Below the pieces are notes generated by a model. The model ran no database searches. It was given only the letters and a program-made list of their open reading frames with translations, and was not told the DNA's origin. A stretch of DNA of 64,000 nt from assembly GCA_963731035.1 (NCBI GenBank), contig CAVSUY010000007.1, forward strand, positions 62,001 to 126,000. Direction: 5' to 3'. Made by a program: the position numbers and the translations under genes. How positions within the stretch are numbered: the stretch's first letter is position 1; each line of letters begins with the position of its first letter. This DNA is from JAANXG01 sp963731035. GTDB taxonomy: Bacteria > Pseudomonadota > Gammaproteobacteria > Arenicellales > JAANXG01. Below are positions 1-6,870 of this stretch, piece after piece.

Positions 1-441
1 AACCCGGCGACCTACGTTGCGTTCGAGACCAGCACCATGTCCGAAACCGAGTTCCTGTCGGAAGTCGTCGAGCGTACCGGCTGCGGGCTGCTGCTGGACG
101 TCAACAACGTGTATGTTTCCGCCACCAACCACCGCTACTCTCCGCTCGCCTATATAGAGGGGTTTCCGCTGGCCCACGTCGCCGAGATTCACCTGGGTGG
201 CCACGCCCCGGACAAGGACAACGATGGCCGTGATCTGCTGATAGATGCCCATGACCGAGCGGTGGCGGAAGAGGTGTGGGATCTCTACGACAAGACCGTC
301 GCTCTCAGCGGACCGCTGCCTACCTTGATCGAGTGGGACAACGACGTGCCGCAATGGGCCACGCTTTTCGACCAGGCCGTCGCGGCACAGCGCATCTTGA
401 ATGGAGATCGGGGGCGGGCGAGCCATGCCGTCTCTGGTTGA
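1..441 (+). CDS. bufB: MNIO-family (DUF692) enzyme, C-terminal part, truncated by window start
   Basis: The reading frame is open from base 1 (N-P-A-T-Y-V-A-F-E-T-S-T-M-S-E), so the ATG at 37 is internal and the gene begins outside the window. The motifs STMSE, GCGLLLDVNNVYVSA, EIHLGGH, LLIDAHD and PTLIEWD are typical of the MNIO/DUF692 family. These are TIM-barrel multinuclear iron oxidases that modify cysteines in small DUF2282 (bufferin) or related precursor peptides to make metal-binding products. The conserved Asp/Asn, His and Glu residues in these motifs are the expected iron ligands. The stop overlaps the start of the DUF2063 gene at 425, the usual BufB-BufC arrangement. The precursor peptide gene would lie upstream and is not visible. 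The family assignment is firm; the buf symbol is inferred from the neighbour. Confidence 0.9.
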   Translation, partial: NPATYVAFETSTMSETEFLSEVVERTGCGLLLDVNNVYVSATNHRYSPLAYIEGFPLAHVAEIHLGGHAPDKDNDGRDLLIDAHDRAVAEEVWDLYDKTVALSGPLPTLIEWDNDVPQWATLFDQAVAAQRILNGDRGRASHAVSG

Positions 442-1195
442 CTCCTTGGCTGAGCTGCAGCACCGCTTCGCGCGGGCACTGCGCGATCCCGGCCTGCCGG
501 CACCACTTCCGCTTCGCACCCGCAGCGACAGCCGCCGATTCGACGTCTATCGCAATAATATGACGGTGAGCCTGCTCGATGCGCTGAGGTCGACCTTTCC
601 GGCCGTGCACCGGCTCGTCGGCGAAGAATATTTTGCGGCAGCGGCCAGGGCCTACGTCTCGCAGCATCCGCCGCGCTCCCCGGTGCTCCTGCTCTACGGG
701 GAAACTTTTGGAGACTTTCTGGACCGGTTCCCATCGGCTTCGGGCGTTCCGTATCTGGGCGACGTCGCTCGGCTGGAGTGGGCGCGAATGAATGCGCTGC
801 ACGCCGCGGATGCCGCGCCGGCGGGAATCGACGGTTTGTCCGGGCTGCCGGAGGAGTCGTTGGAATCGGCCGCGCTGGTGCCGCATCCTTCCGTGGGGCT
901 GGTCGCATCCCGCTGGCCGGTGGTGTCGCTTTGGCAGGCGAGCATCGATCCCGACGGCGAGGTGGCGGTAGACATGCGAAAGCCCGAGCAGGCACTGGTC
1001 GTTCGTCCGGCCTTGATGGTGGAGGTGCGCAGGCTACCCCCGGGAGGCGCCGTGTTCGTGGGTGCGCTGCTGTCGGGCTGTCGCCTTGGCGGGGCGGCGC
1101 AGCTGGCGGTCGATGCAGCCGAGCAGTTCGATCTGGCGATGATGCTTCAGCTCATGTTCGAGGCGGGCGCGGTCGCCGCGGTGAATCCAATATGA
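425..1195 (+). CDS. bufC: DUF2063 (HvfC/BufC-like) MNIO partner protein
   Basis: The ATG at 425 lies 17 bases inside the end of the MNIO gene, behind a G-rich stretch, giving 256 residues. An upstream in-frame ATG at 401 is possible but overlaps more. The N-terminal domain (about residues 1-95, with RFARALRDP, RFDVYRNNMTVSLLDALRSTFPAV and YV..HPPRSPVLLLYG) is the DUF2063 'putative DNA-binding' domain. In bufferin systems it is understood to present the precursor peptide to the MNIO enzyme rather than to bind DNA. The C-terminal half (LEWARMNALHAADA, LHPS-like VPHPSVGLVASRWPVVSLW) is also characteristic of the family. The overlap with the upstream gene implies translational coupling. Confidence 0.88.
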   Translation: MPSLVDSLAELQHRFARALRDPGLPAPLPLRTRSDSRRFDVYRNNMTVSLLDALRSTFPAVHRLVGEEYFAAAARAYVSQHPPRSPVLLLYGETFGDFLDRFPSASGVPYLGDVARLEWARMNALHAADAAPAGIDGLSGLPEESLESAALVPHPSVGLVASRWPVVSLWQASIDPDGEVAVDMRKPEQALVVRPALMVEVRRLPPGGAVFVGALLSGCRLGGAAQLAVDAAEQFDLAMMLQLMFEAGAVAAVNPI

Positions 1196-1220
1196 CAACA
1201 ACCCGACAGGACAGGAAGAG

Positions 1221-1883
1221 ATGATCAAGAAGATTACTGCACTGCATGAGAAGGTGTTTGATTCAGTACAGGCCCGTGTCGAGGATTGGTTCCCGGGCCT
1301 GCTGGCGAGGCTGGTATTCGCCGCGGTGCTGCTGGTTTACTTCCTCAACTCATCGTCCGGAAAGTTCGGGCGCGGGTTTCCCGGCATCTTCACCGTCACC
1401 GACAATGCCTACTTCCAGATCCTGCCGACAGTGGTGGAACGATACGGCTACGATGCAGCGCAGATTCCGATCTTTCCCTGGGGTATTATCGTCTACCTGG
1501 GTGCCTACAGCGAGTTCCTGCTTCCCATCCTGATAGTGATCGGCCTGTTCACTCGTCTTGCCGCGCTGGGGATGATCGCTTTCGTCTGCGTTCAGAGCTA
1601 TGTCGATATATTCCTGCTGAAGGCCGACGCCACGGCCATCGGCGCCTGGTTCGACCATCTTTCCGACTCGACCATTCTCGACCAGCGCGCCCTGTGGATT
1701 TCTCCTCCTTGCCTACCTTGTCATTTACGGCGCCGGCCGCGTCTCCCTGGACCAACTGCTGCACCGCCGTTTCAGGGAATAATCGCCGGCGTCGTCCCAG
1801 GGCCTCTTTCCCGGGTGCACACGGGTTCCACGGCTACTGGACTTCGCGGGAGTGGGTTCTTATTCTTGGCTTTACCCATATGA
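1221..1883 (+). CDS. DoxX-family membrane protein, C-terminus altered by an apparent +1 frameshift
   Basis: The start at 1221 follows an AGGAAGAG ribosome binding site. The protein has three or four hydrophobic segments and the DoxX/SURF4 pattern (LARLVFAAVLLVYFLNS, AYSEFLLPILIVIGLFTRLAALGM). DoxX genes often close bufferin/MNIO operons, probably in a membrane redox or metal-linked role. After W159 the frame turns into a Pro/Arg-rich tail unlike the family and runs on to 1883. Skipping one base at about 1698 restores a hydrophobic helix beginning FLLLAYLVIYGAGRVSLDQL, which then stops at 1782, exactly as expected for a DoxX C-terminus. The literal frame is given here; the ancestral gene end is most likely 1782. 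Confidence 0.8.
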   Translation: MIKKITALHEKVFDSVQARVEDWFPGLLARLVFAAVLLVYFLNSSSGKFGRGFPGIFTVTDNAYFQILPTVVERYGYDAAQIPIFPWGIIVYLGAYSEFLLPILIVIGLFTRLAALGMIAFVCVQSYVDIFLLKADATAIGAWFDHLSDSTILDQRALWISPPCLPCHLRRRPRLPGPTAAPPFQGIIAGVVPGPLSRVHTGSTATGLRGSGFLFLALPI

Positions 1884-1938
1884 ATACCTACGGTTGTTCT
1901 TCATTGCGCGCGCCGGGGTGCGTGAGCGGCGCGACGGC

Positions 1939-3693
1939 ATGATGATTGCGTTTGAGCCCAAGTCTGAGTTTCTGATCGGCGCGGCGATCGGCTCCGGGAC
2001 CACGGCCCTCGCGGCCGAGCGCGGGGGGGTGGATTTCCTGCTGGCGATAAACGCCGGCAGGCTGCGCAACATGGGGGTGCCTTCCATTACCTGCATGCTC
2101 CCCATCTTCGACGCGGATACCCTGATGGGGGATTTCGCCCGCAGGGAACTGCTCACTCAGTGCCGGGTGCCGGTTCTTCTGGGCGTGAACGTCTGGGGAC
2201 CGGACTTCGATCCGGTCAAGCGCGCACAGGAGATCCGAGACGCCGGGTTTGCCGGTGCGGTCAATTTTCCGAGCTGTATGCACTACTCGCGGCCGATGCA
2301 GCAGATTTTGTCGCGCGCGCGCCGCGGCATCGAGCAGGAGGTGGAACTGCTGCGCGCCGTCCAGGACACGGGCCTCACCGCGATGTTCTACTGCGCCACG
2401 CGCACCCAGGCACGTCTGGCCGCCGACGTCGGCATGGACATGGTGTGCCTGAACCTGGGCTGGAACGCAGGCGGCGCGCTCGGCCACCGGCGCCGGGCCA
2501 CGATAGAAGAGGTGGCGACGGTGACAAGGGGCATCGGCACCTTGATCAAGCGCATCAGCCCGCGTACCCGGTTCCTCCTGGAGGGCGGGCCCATCGCCAA
2601 CGCGGAAGAGCTCGGGCGGGTGGTCGCTCTGGCGCCGGTGGACGGCTACGTCGGCGGCTCCACCATCGAACGTATACCACTGGAGAACTCGGTGGCGGAC
2701 CAGATCCACCGTTTCCGCGCGGCCAGCAAGCAGGGTGCCGCCCTGGATGCCGCGAGCGCCCGGCTGGTGGCGTGGTCCGGTCAGTTCGGCTTCGTCGGGC
2801 GCTCCAAGGCCCAACTCGATTTCCTGCGCCGGCTGCGGGTGCTGGCAGCCGGGAGCGACCCGGTACTGCTGCTGGCCGAGCGCGGCGTCAGTCCGAAGCC
2901 GGTGCTGACCGCCATAAGCCGGTCGCACACCCCGGGTCACGCCCCGGAGACCGTACACATCGACATCGCCGGCGAGGACTTCCCGACCCACGCCCGCAAC
3001 AGGCTGTTCGGCCACCGCGATACCCTGGACAAGCACCCGCCGGCCCTGGCGGACCGAGAGGTGTCGCTGCTGGTTATCCATGCGCCCGAACGTCTTCCGG
3101 CGGTGACCCAGCGGCGCCTCGCGCGGGCGCTGACCGACAGCGAGTTCACCGTGACCGGTACCCGGCGCAGTATGGCGGTGGCGCCGCGCGTGGTGCTGGT
3201 CTGCGATGTTCCCGTCACACCGGGACGGGAGCAGGAAGATCTGGAAAACGCCGGGTTCGAGGCTGACCTTTCGTCGGTGCTGGCGGGAGGCATCCTTCGG
3301 GTTCCGCCGCTGCGCGATCGCATCGACGACCTGATGGCGATTATCGAAAGCATCTCCGCCGAGCCCCTGGGGGTCGCCATGGGCCGCTCGCATTTTGCGC
3401 CGGCCGCGCTCAAGCGCCTGCACGCCCACCGATGGCCCGGCAACGAGCAGGAACTCAGGGCGGTGCTGGGATCGCTGGTGGGGCGTTCCTCCATGGAGCC
3501 GGTTCAACCCGTAGAGTTGGCCCACCTGCTCGAAGAAGAGCGCCTGCCTCTACCGGATGCGCGCTCCGAGAAGGACAGGGTGGTGGACGCGCTTTGGCGC
3601 CACGGTTTTAACCGAACCCGCGCCGCCGAGGCCCTCGGCATGGCCAGAAAGACGCTCTATAACAAGATACGCAAGTACGGCTTGTCCGGCTGA
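1939..3693 (+). CDS. Regulator: PEP-hydrolase-like TIM barrel + degenerate NtrC AAA+ + Fis-type HTH
   Basis: The start is set at the ATG at 1939 (584 residues); the frame is open to 1852, but family similarity begins just after 1939. Residues 1-265 are a TIM barrel of the PEP-hydrolase-like/Tm-1 C-terminal family (GAAIGSGTTALAAERGGVDF, AINAGRLRNMG, LLGVNVWGPD, VNFPS, LLEGGPI, GYVGGSTIERIP). Residues 283-515 align with a sigma-54 activator AAA+ domain (FVGRSKAQLDFLRRLR, LFGH, FEADLSSVL, PPLRDRIDDL, HRWPGNEQELRAVL). However, the Walker A position reads LLAERGVSPK, GAFTGA is absent and Walker B reads LLVIHAPE. Residues 543-584 are a Fis-type HTH (NRTRAAEALGMARKTLYNKI). It therefore probably binds DNA and senses a ligand through the barrel without ATPase-driven sigma-54 activation. 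It lies near the transporter operon that encodes a related barrel. Confidence 0.85.
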   Translation: MMIAFEPKSEFLIGAAIGSGTTALAAERGGVDFLLAINAGRLRNMGVPSITCMLPIFDADTLMGDFARRELLTQCRVPVLLGVNVWGPDFDPVKRAQEIRDAGFAGAVNFPSCMHYSRPMQQILSRARRGIEQEVELLRAVQDTGLTAMFYCATRTQARLAADVGMDMVCLNLGWNAGGALGHRRRATIEEVATVTRGIGTLIKRISPRTRFLLEGGPIANAEELGRVVALAPVDGYVGGSTIERIPLENSVADQIHRFRAASKQGAALDAASARLVAWSGQFGFVGRSKAQLDFLRRLRVLAAGSDPVLLLAERGVSPKPVLTAISRSHTPGHAPETVHIDIAGEDFPTHARNRLFGHRDTLDKHPPALADREVSLLVIHAPERLPAVTQRRLARALTDSEFTVTGTRRSMAVAPRVVLVCDVPVTPGREQEDLENAGFEADLSSVLAGGILRVPPLRDRIDDLMAIIESISAEPLGVAMGRSHFAPAALKRLHAHRWPGNEQELRAVLGSLVGRSSMEPVQPVELAHLLEEERLPLPDARSEKDRVVDALWRHGFNRTRAAEALGMARKTLYNKIRKYGLSG

Positions 3694-3701
3694 GGTCGGC
3701 A

Positions 3702-4397
3702 TCACCCCGGCGCCGCATCGGCGATCGACGGCCGGCAGACCAGGCCGTCGAGGTGGCTGGCCCATAGCCCTTCGCTGTCGAGTTCGCGGCTCTCGCCGAG
3801 ACCCAGCAGGATTCCGGTCCAGTCTGCCGCCCGAACCGCTTCGGCGACCGACTGGGCCGCCGAGCTCCGTTGCCGAAGGGATGGGAATCCGGCCGCGAAA
3901 TGCCCCACCCGGGGCAGCACCAGGATCGCGTCGGGCTGGATCGCGGCCGCCGCCGCCGCATCGCGACCGTCGGCCACCACTGCGGTGATCCGGAATCCCT
4001 GGTCGCGAAACCGGGCCAGGCTGTCGCGCTCACGGTCCGGATCCAGGCCAACGTCCGGAAGCTGGCTCGAGAACTCGTCATCCTGCTGGGCGACACTGGG
4101 CAGATTGACGATCCACTCCACCCCGGCGCGTCGCAGGCGCGCGCCCTCCAGGGTCACGTTCAGAAAGGGGTTGGCCAGAAACAGGCCCAGCATGGCGTCC
4201 CGACACCGGGTCGGATCCGCGACCACGTCGTCGATGAGCCGCGTGGGTCCGTGGTTGGTGGGCAGCAGCATGCCGACCTCATCGGGCATGCTCTCGTGGT
4301 GGAACTGTGGCCCGACGGTGAGCACGGACCCCGGTATGTCCTGCGCCCGGGGGTCTCCCGGGCGCAGGACGACGCGCCAGGACAAGTAGTCCACCAT
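3702..4397 (-). CDS. Shortened, divergent TIM-barrel protein related to the PEP-hydrolase-like family
   Basis: The gene converges on the barrel-Fis regulator with only 8 bases between stops and diverges from the transporter operon. The ATG at 4397 (231 residues) is taken as start; a TTG at 4418 is possible. The middle part follows the order of motifs of its neighbours at 1939 and 11241: a strand-helix segment (LEGARLRRAGVEWIVNLPSV, compare QEIRDAGFAGAVNFPS), then DRERDSLARFRDQGFRITAVVADGRDAAAA and a DAILVLPRVGHFAAG segment. The N-terminal GAGTG and NSGR motifs of the complete barrel are missing, so an active site built from them cannot be present. It could be a degenerate paralogue with a regulatory role. 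The relationship is my reading of motif order and needs a profile search. Confidence 0.6.
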   Translation of the reverse strand: MVDYLSWRVVLRPGDPRAQDIPGSVLTVGPQFHHESMPDEVGMLLPTNHGPTRLIDDVVADPTRCRDAMLGLFLANPFLNVTLEGARLRRAGVEWIVNLPSVAQQDDEFSSQLPDVGLDPDRERDSLARFRDQGFRITAVVADGRDAAAAAAIQPDAILVLPRVGHFAAGFPSLRQRSSAAQSVAEAVRAADWTGILLGLGESRELDSEGLWASHLDGLVCRPSIADAAPG

Positions 4398-4698
4398 TTT
4401 TCGAAGAAATATCCTCAAAGAGCCGGAGCAGCCACCGGGCCGGGACCCAGGGTCCGCGACCAGCGCCGAATATGTCGACGTGGGAGTTGTTGATCCGAGT
4501 CAGAAATTACCCAAATTTACCCAATATGGCAATACTAACCGGTTGCCGGGTTTCGGGGTCGGGCGTAGGCTTTTTGGAACCGTCCGCACGAGACGGCGTT
4601 GCGACCCGACCCACAATGCGGTGTTTGCCGCCGGGATTCGCGACCCACAGTAAAGATCGACGCCCTCGCTACTGACGGGGGCCGCCACGAGGAGAGGA
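4398..4698. other. Intergenic control region between the divergent TIM-barrel gene and the transporter operon
   Basis: About 300 bases with no gene that I can support. It contains two TTACCCAA direct repeats (4507-4524) and an 8-bp inverted repeat GGGTCGGG/CCCGACCC (4556-4563 and 4605-4612). A purine-rich Shine-Dalgarno stretch begins at 4689. I looked for a sigma-54 promoter (GG-N10-GC) because the nearby regulator is NtrC-like and found none. Confidence 0.5.
4507..4524 (+). promoter_or_regulatory. Two TTACCCAA direct repeats, 10-bp period
   Basis: TTACCCAA occurs at 4507-4514 and again at 4517-4524, with identical faces of the helix one turn apart. It lies upstream of the transporter operon and downstream of nothing else on this strand. 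The arrangement suits a dimeric or tandem activator, for which the Fis-type regulator at 1939 is the obvious candidate; that link is inference. Confidence 0.35.
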
Positions 4699-4764
4699 GT
4701 GAAACGTTGTCGCGATCCCTTGCCGCACGGGGCGCCTATCGATAGGTGGCGCCCGCTCCAATGA
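4699..4764 (+). CDS. Candidate 21-codon leader ORF overlapping livH
   Basis: A GTG at 4699 sits four bases behind a strong GAGGAG sequence (4689-4694). It opens 21 codons (starting MKRCRDPLPHG) ending in a TGA at 4762-4764 that overlaps the livH ATG as ATGA. The best Shine-Dalgarno sequence in the region serves this ORF rather than livH, so livH translation may depend on coupling. A second short frame from the TTG at 4707 also exists. No family is known for such a peptide; it may be chance. Confidence 0.3.
   Translation: MKRCRDPLPHGAPIDRWRPLQ
4735..4746. promoter_or_regulatory. Perfect 12-bp palindrome CCTATCGATAGG before livH
   Basis: CCTATCGATAGG is perfectly self-complementary. It is flanked by GGCG on the left and TGGCGCC on the right, so the imperfect symmetry extends over 4731-4754. 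It ends 14 bases before the livH ATG, where it could act as an operator or as an mRNA hairpin masking the ribosome binding site AGGTGG at 4744-4749. Confidence 0.35.
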
Positions 4765-5771
4765 GACAGTTCATCGAGCGCCATACCTTCTGGGCCATCG
4801 TGATTCTTCTGCTGGTGGCGATCTTCCTTTGGATGATCTTCGCCGTCTGGCCCGAGTGGTTGATCGAGGCGCTGGGGCGCAAGAAGACCTTCGTTAATAC
4901 TCTTCTGAACGGCCTGACCCTGGGCGGCCTGTACTTCCTGGTGGCGAGCGGCTTCACCCTCATTTTCGGATTGATGCGAAACGTCAACCTGGCCCACGGA
5001 TCGATGTATCTGCTCGGCGCGTATATCGGTTACGAAGTGGCCGACGCCAGCGGCAGCTGGTTTCTGGGCCTGATCGTGGCATTCTTTGCCATCGCTTTTG
5101 CCGGGATTCTGATGCAGGTGCTGGTGTTCCGGCGCATGGAGGGCGACGACCTGCGCCAGACTCTGGTTACCATCGCCATCTCCATCATCGCCGCGGATCT
5201 CATGCTGGCGATCTGGACCGGCACCACCTACCAGTTCAGTCCACCGGACTGGCTGTTCGGCGCCACGAAGCTGCCGGTGGTGTCGCTGATCCGGTCGAAC
5301 GGCGACGCGGTATACATCATGTACCCGGTGTACCGCCTGACGGTGCTGGCGGTGGCCGTCGCCGTGGGCGTCGCGTTGTGGCTGTTTCTCAACCGGACCC
5401 GGCTCGGCATTATGATCCGCGCCGGCGTCAATGACCGCGAGATGCTGTCCGCCTCCGGGGTCAACGTGCAGCTGGTGTTCGCGCTGGTGTTCGGGATCGG
5501 TGCCGGGTTGGCGGGCTTTGCGGGGGTGATCGGCGGCACGGCGCTGTCCGTGGCGCCCGGCGAAGATGTTCGCTACCTGCTCGCTTCCCTGATCGTGGTG
5601 ATCGTCGGCGGGCTCGGCTCGGTGCCCGGAGCCGCCATCGGTGCCCTGCTGATCGGCCTCGCCGAACAGTTCGGGCTCGCCTACTTCCCGACCTATGGCG
5701 TGGTGCTCACGTTCCTGATCATGGTGGTGGTGCTGGCCGTGCGCCCCCAGGGACTGATGGGGGGACGCTAG
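4761..5771 (+). CDS. livH: Branched-chain-amino-acid-type ABC transporter permease (LivH family)
   Basis: First gene of the long transport/catabolism array. The ATG at 4761 is preferred (336 residues, AGGTGG 11 bases upstream); a GTG at 4746 is in frame. The first part adds an N-terminal hydrophobic helix (WAIVILLLVAIFLWMIFAVW) before the canonical LivH start (NTLLNGLTLGGLYFLVASGFTLIFGLMRNVNLAHG). The ATPase-contacting EAA-like loop (TRLGIMIRAGVNDREML) and the C-terminal helices (VIVGGLGSVPGAAIGALLIGL) are intact. About eight membrane helices. It should form the inner-membrane channel with the LivM protein encoded immediately downstream; no spacer separates the two genes. The substrate is not predictable from the permease: this family carries amino acids, urea, amides and aromatic acids. 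Confidence 0.93.
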   Translation: MRQFIERHTFWAIVILLLVAIFLWMIFAVWPEWLIEALGRKKTFVNTLLNGLTLGGLYFLVASGFTLIFGLMRNVNLAHGSMYLLGAYIGYEVADASGSWFLGLIVAFFAIAFAGILMQVLVFRRMEGDDLRQTLVTIAISIIAADLMLAIWTGTTYQFSPPDWLFGATKLPVVSLIRSNGDAVYIMYPVYRLTVLAVAVAVGVALWLFLNRTRLGIMIRAGVNDREMLSASGVNVQLVFALVFGIGAGLAGFAGVIGGTALSVAPGEDVRYLLASLIVVIVGGLGSVPGAAIGALLIGLAEQFGLAYFPTYGVVLTFLIMVVVLAVRPQGLMGGR

Positions 5772-6842
5772 ATGAGCTCGCGTCCGGTGTTCTCGGGGGA
5801 GTTCCCTATCAGCCGCCTGCACCCCGCCTGGGTGGTGACGGCTTTATTCCTGCTCGCCTACCCGGCGTTCGCCTCGCACTTCTTCGTGTTTCAGATCGGC
5901 GCCTACTCCCTGATCCTCGGGACCGTGGCCTTGTCACTGATGATGCTGGCGGGCTATGGCGGCATGGTCAGCCTGGCGCAGCTCACGGTGGCGGGCTTCG
6001 CGGGATACCTGGTGGCGATACTCGGAGACAACAGCGTCGGCGTCATGGGCCTGGGCTGGCCGTGGTGGCTGACGGTGATCACCGCGATCACGGGCGCCGC
6101 CCTGTTCAGCGTCCTGATCGGGGCGATATCGGTGCGCACCGAAGGCATTTATATCATCATGATCACCCTGGCGATCGGGGTGGCCTTCTTCTATTTCGTG
6201 CGCCAGAACTACACGGTGTTCAACGGCTTCACTGGTTTTGCCGGCCTCGAGCCCCCGACCTTGTTCGGCATCTACTGGCGCGACCCGGTGCCCTTCTACT
6301 ATCTGTCGCTGGCGGTGGCGGCCGGCTTCCTGTGGGCGGTGAACTACGCTTCGCGCTCCACCTTCGGCCTGACCCTGCAGGCCATTCGCGACAACCCGCG
6401 GCGCATGCGGGCGCTCGGGTACTACGTGGGCTTTCATCGTGTGGTGGCGTATTTCTTCTCCGGCCTGATCGCCGGCACCGCAGGCGTCCTGCTGGCCTGG
6501 TTCAACGGCCGGATCTCGCCGGGATCGGTGGGCGTCGACGTCATCATCGACGTCCTGGTGATCGCCGTGGTCGGCGGCCTGCGCAATCCCATCGGACCGT
6601 TCCTGGGCGCCATCGTTTATGTGGTGCTCGAGAACTTCGCCATCGATCTCATCGACCGCGACCGCTTCAACACCGTGATCGGGCTGGTGTTCCTGCTGAT
6701 CGTGCTGTTTTCCCCGGACGGCATCCTCGGCCTGTGGGAGCGGTTCCGGTCGCGATTGTGGATAGACAGAAATGCGCGGCAGGCGTCGAGCCGCGCGGAA
6801 CAGATCGACACGCATCCATCCGGATCGTTCGAAAACACCTAA
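5772..6842 (+). CDS. livM: Branched-chain-amino-acid-type ABC transporter permease (LivM family)
   Basis: The ATG follows directly after the livH stop, which implies translational coupling. The 356 residues contain the LivM hallmarks: MMLAGYGGMVSLAQLTVAGFAGY, the EAA-like loop STFGLTLQAIRDNPRRMRALGY with the following FHRVVAYFFSGLIAGTAGVLLAW, and IDVLVIAVVGGLRNPIGPFLGA. It pairs with LivH to form the membrane domain of the importer. The charged C-terminal tail of about 35 residues after GLWERFRSR is longer than in many homologues. Confidence 0.94.
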   Translation: MSSRPVFSGEFPISRLHPAWVVTALFLLAYPAFASHFFVFQIGAYSLILGTVALSLMMLAGYGGMVSLAQLTVAGFAGYLVAILGDNSVGVMGLGWPWWLTVITAITGAALFSVLIGAISVRTEGIYIIMITLAIGVAFFYFVRQNYTVFNGFTGFAGLEPPTLFGIYWRDPVPFYYLSLAVAAGFLWAVNYASRSTFGLTLQAIRDNPRRMRALGYYVGFHRVVAYFFSGLIAGTAGVLLAWFNGRISPGSVGVDVIIDVLVIAVVGGLRNPIGPFLGAIVYVVLENFAIDLIDRDRFNTVIGLVFLLIVLFSPDGILGLWERFRSRLWIDRNARQASSRAEQIDTHPSGSFENT

Positions 6843-6870
6843 CTCAAATAGCTAGTGAGGAGGCAACGAA

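Noticed and set aside
4398..4760. Sigma-54 promoter for the transporter operon
   Set aside because: Expected from the NtrC-like regulator, but the best candidates (TGGCA..GGTTGC near 4527 and TTGGAACCGTCCGC near 4575) have wrong GG-to-GC spacing (15 and 8 instead of 10).
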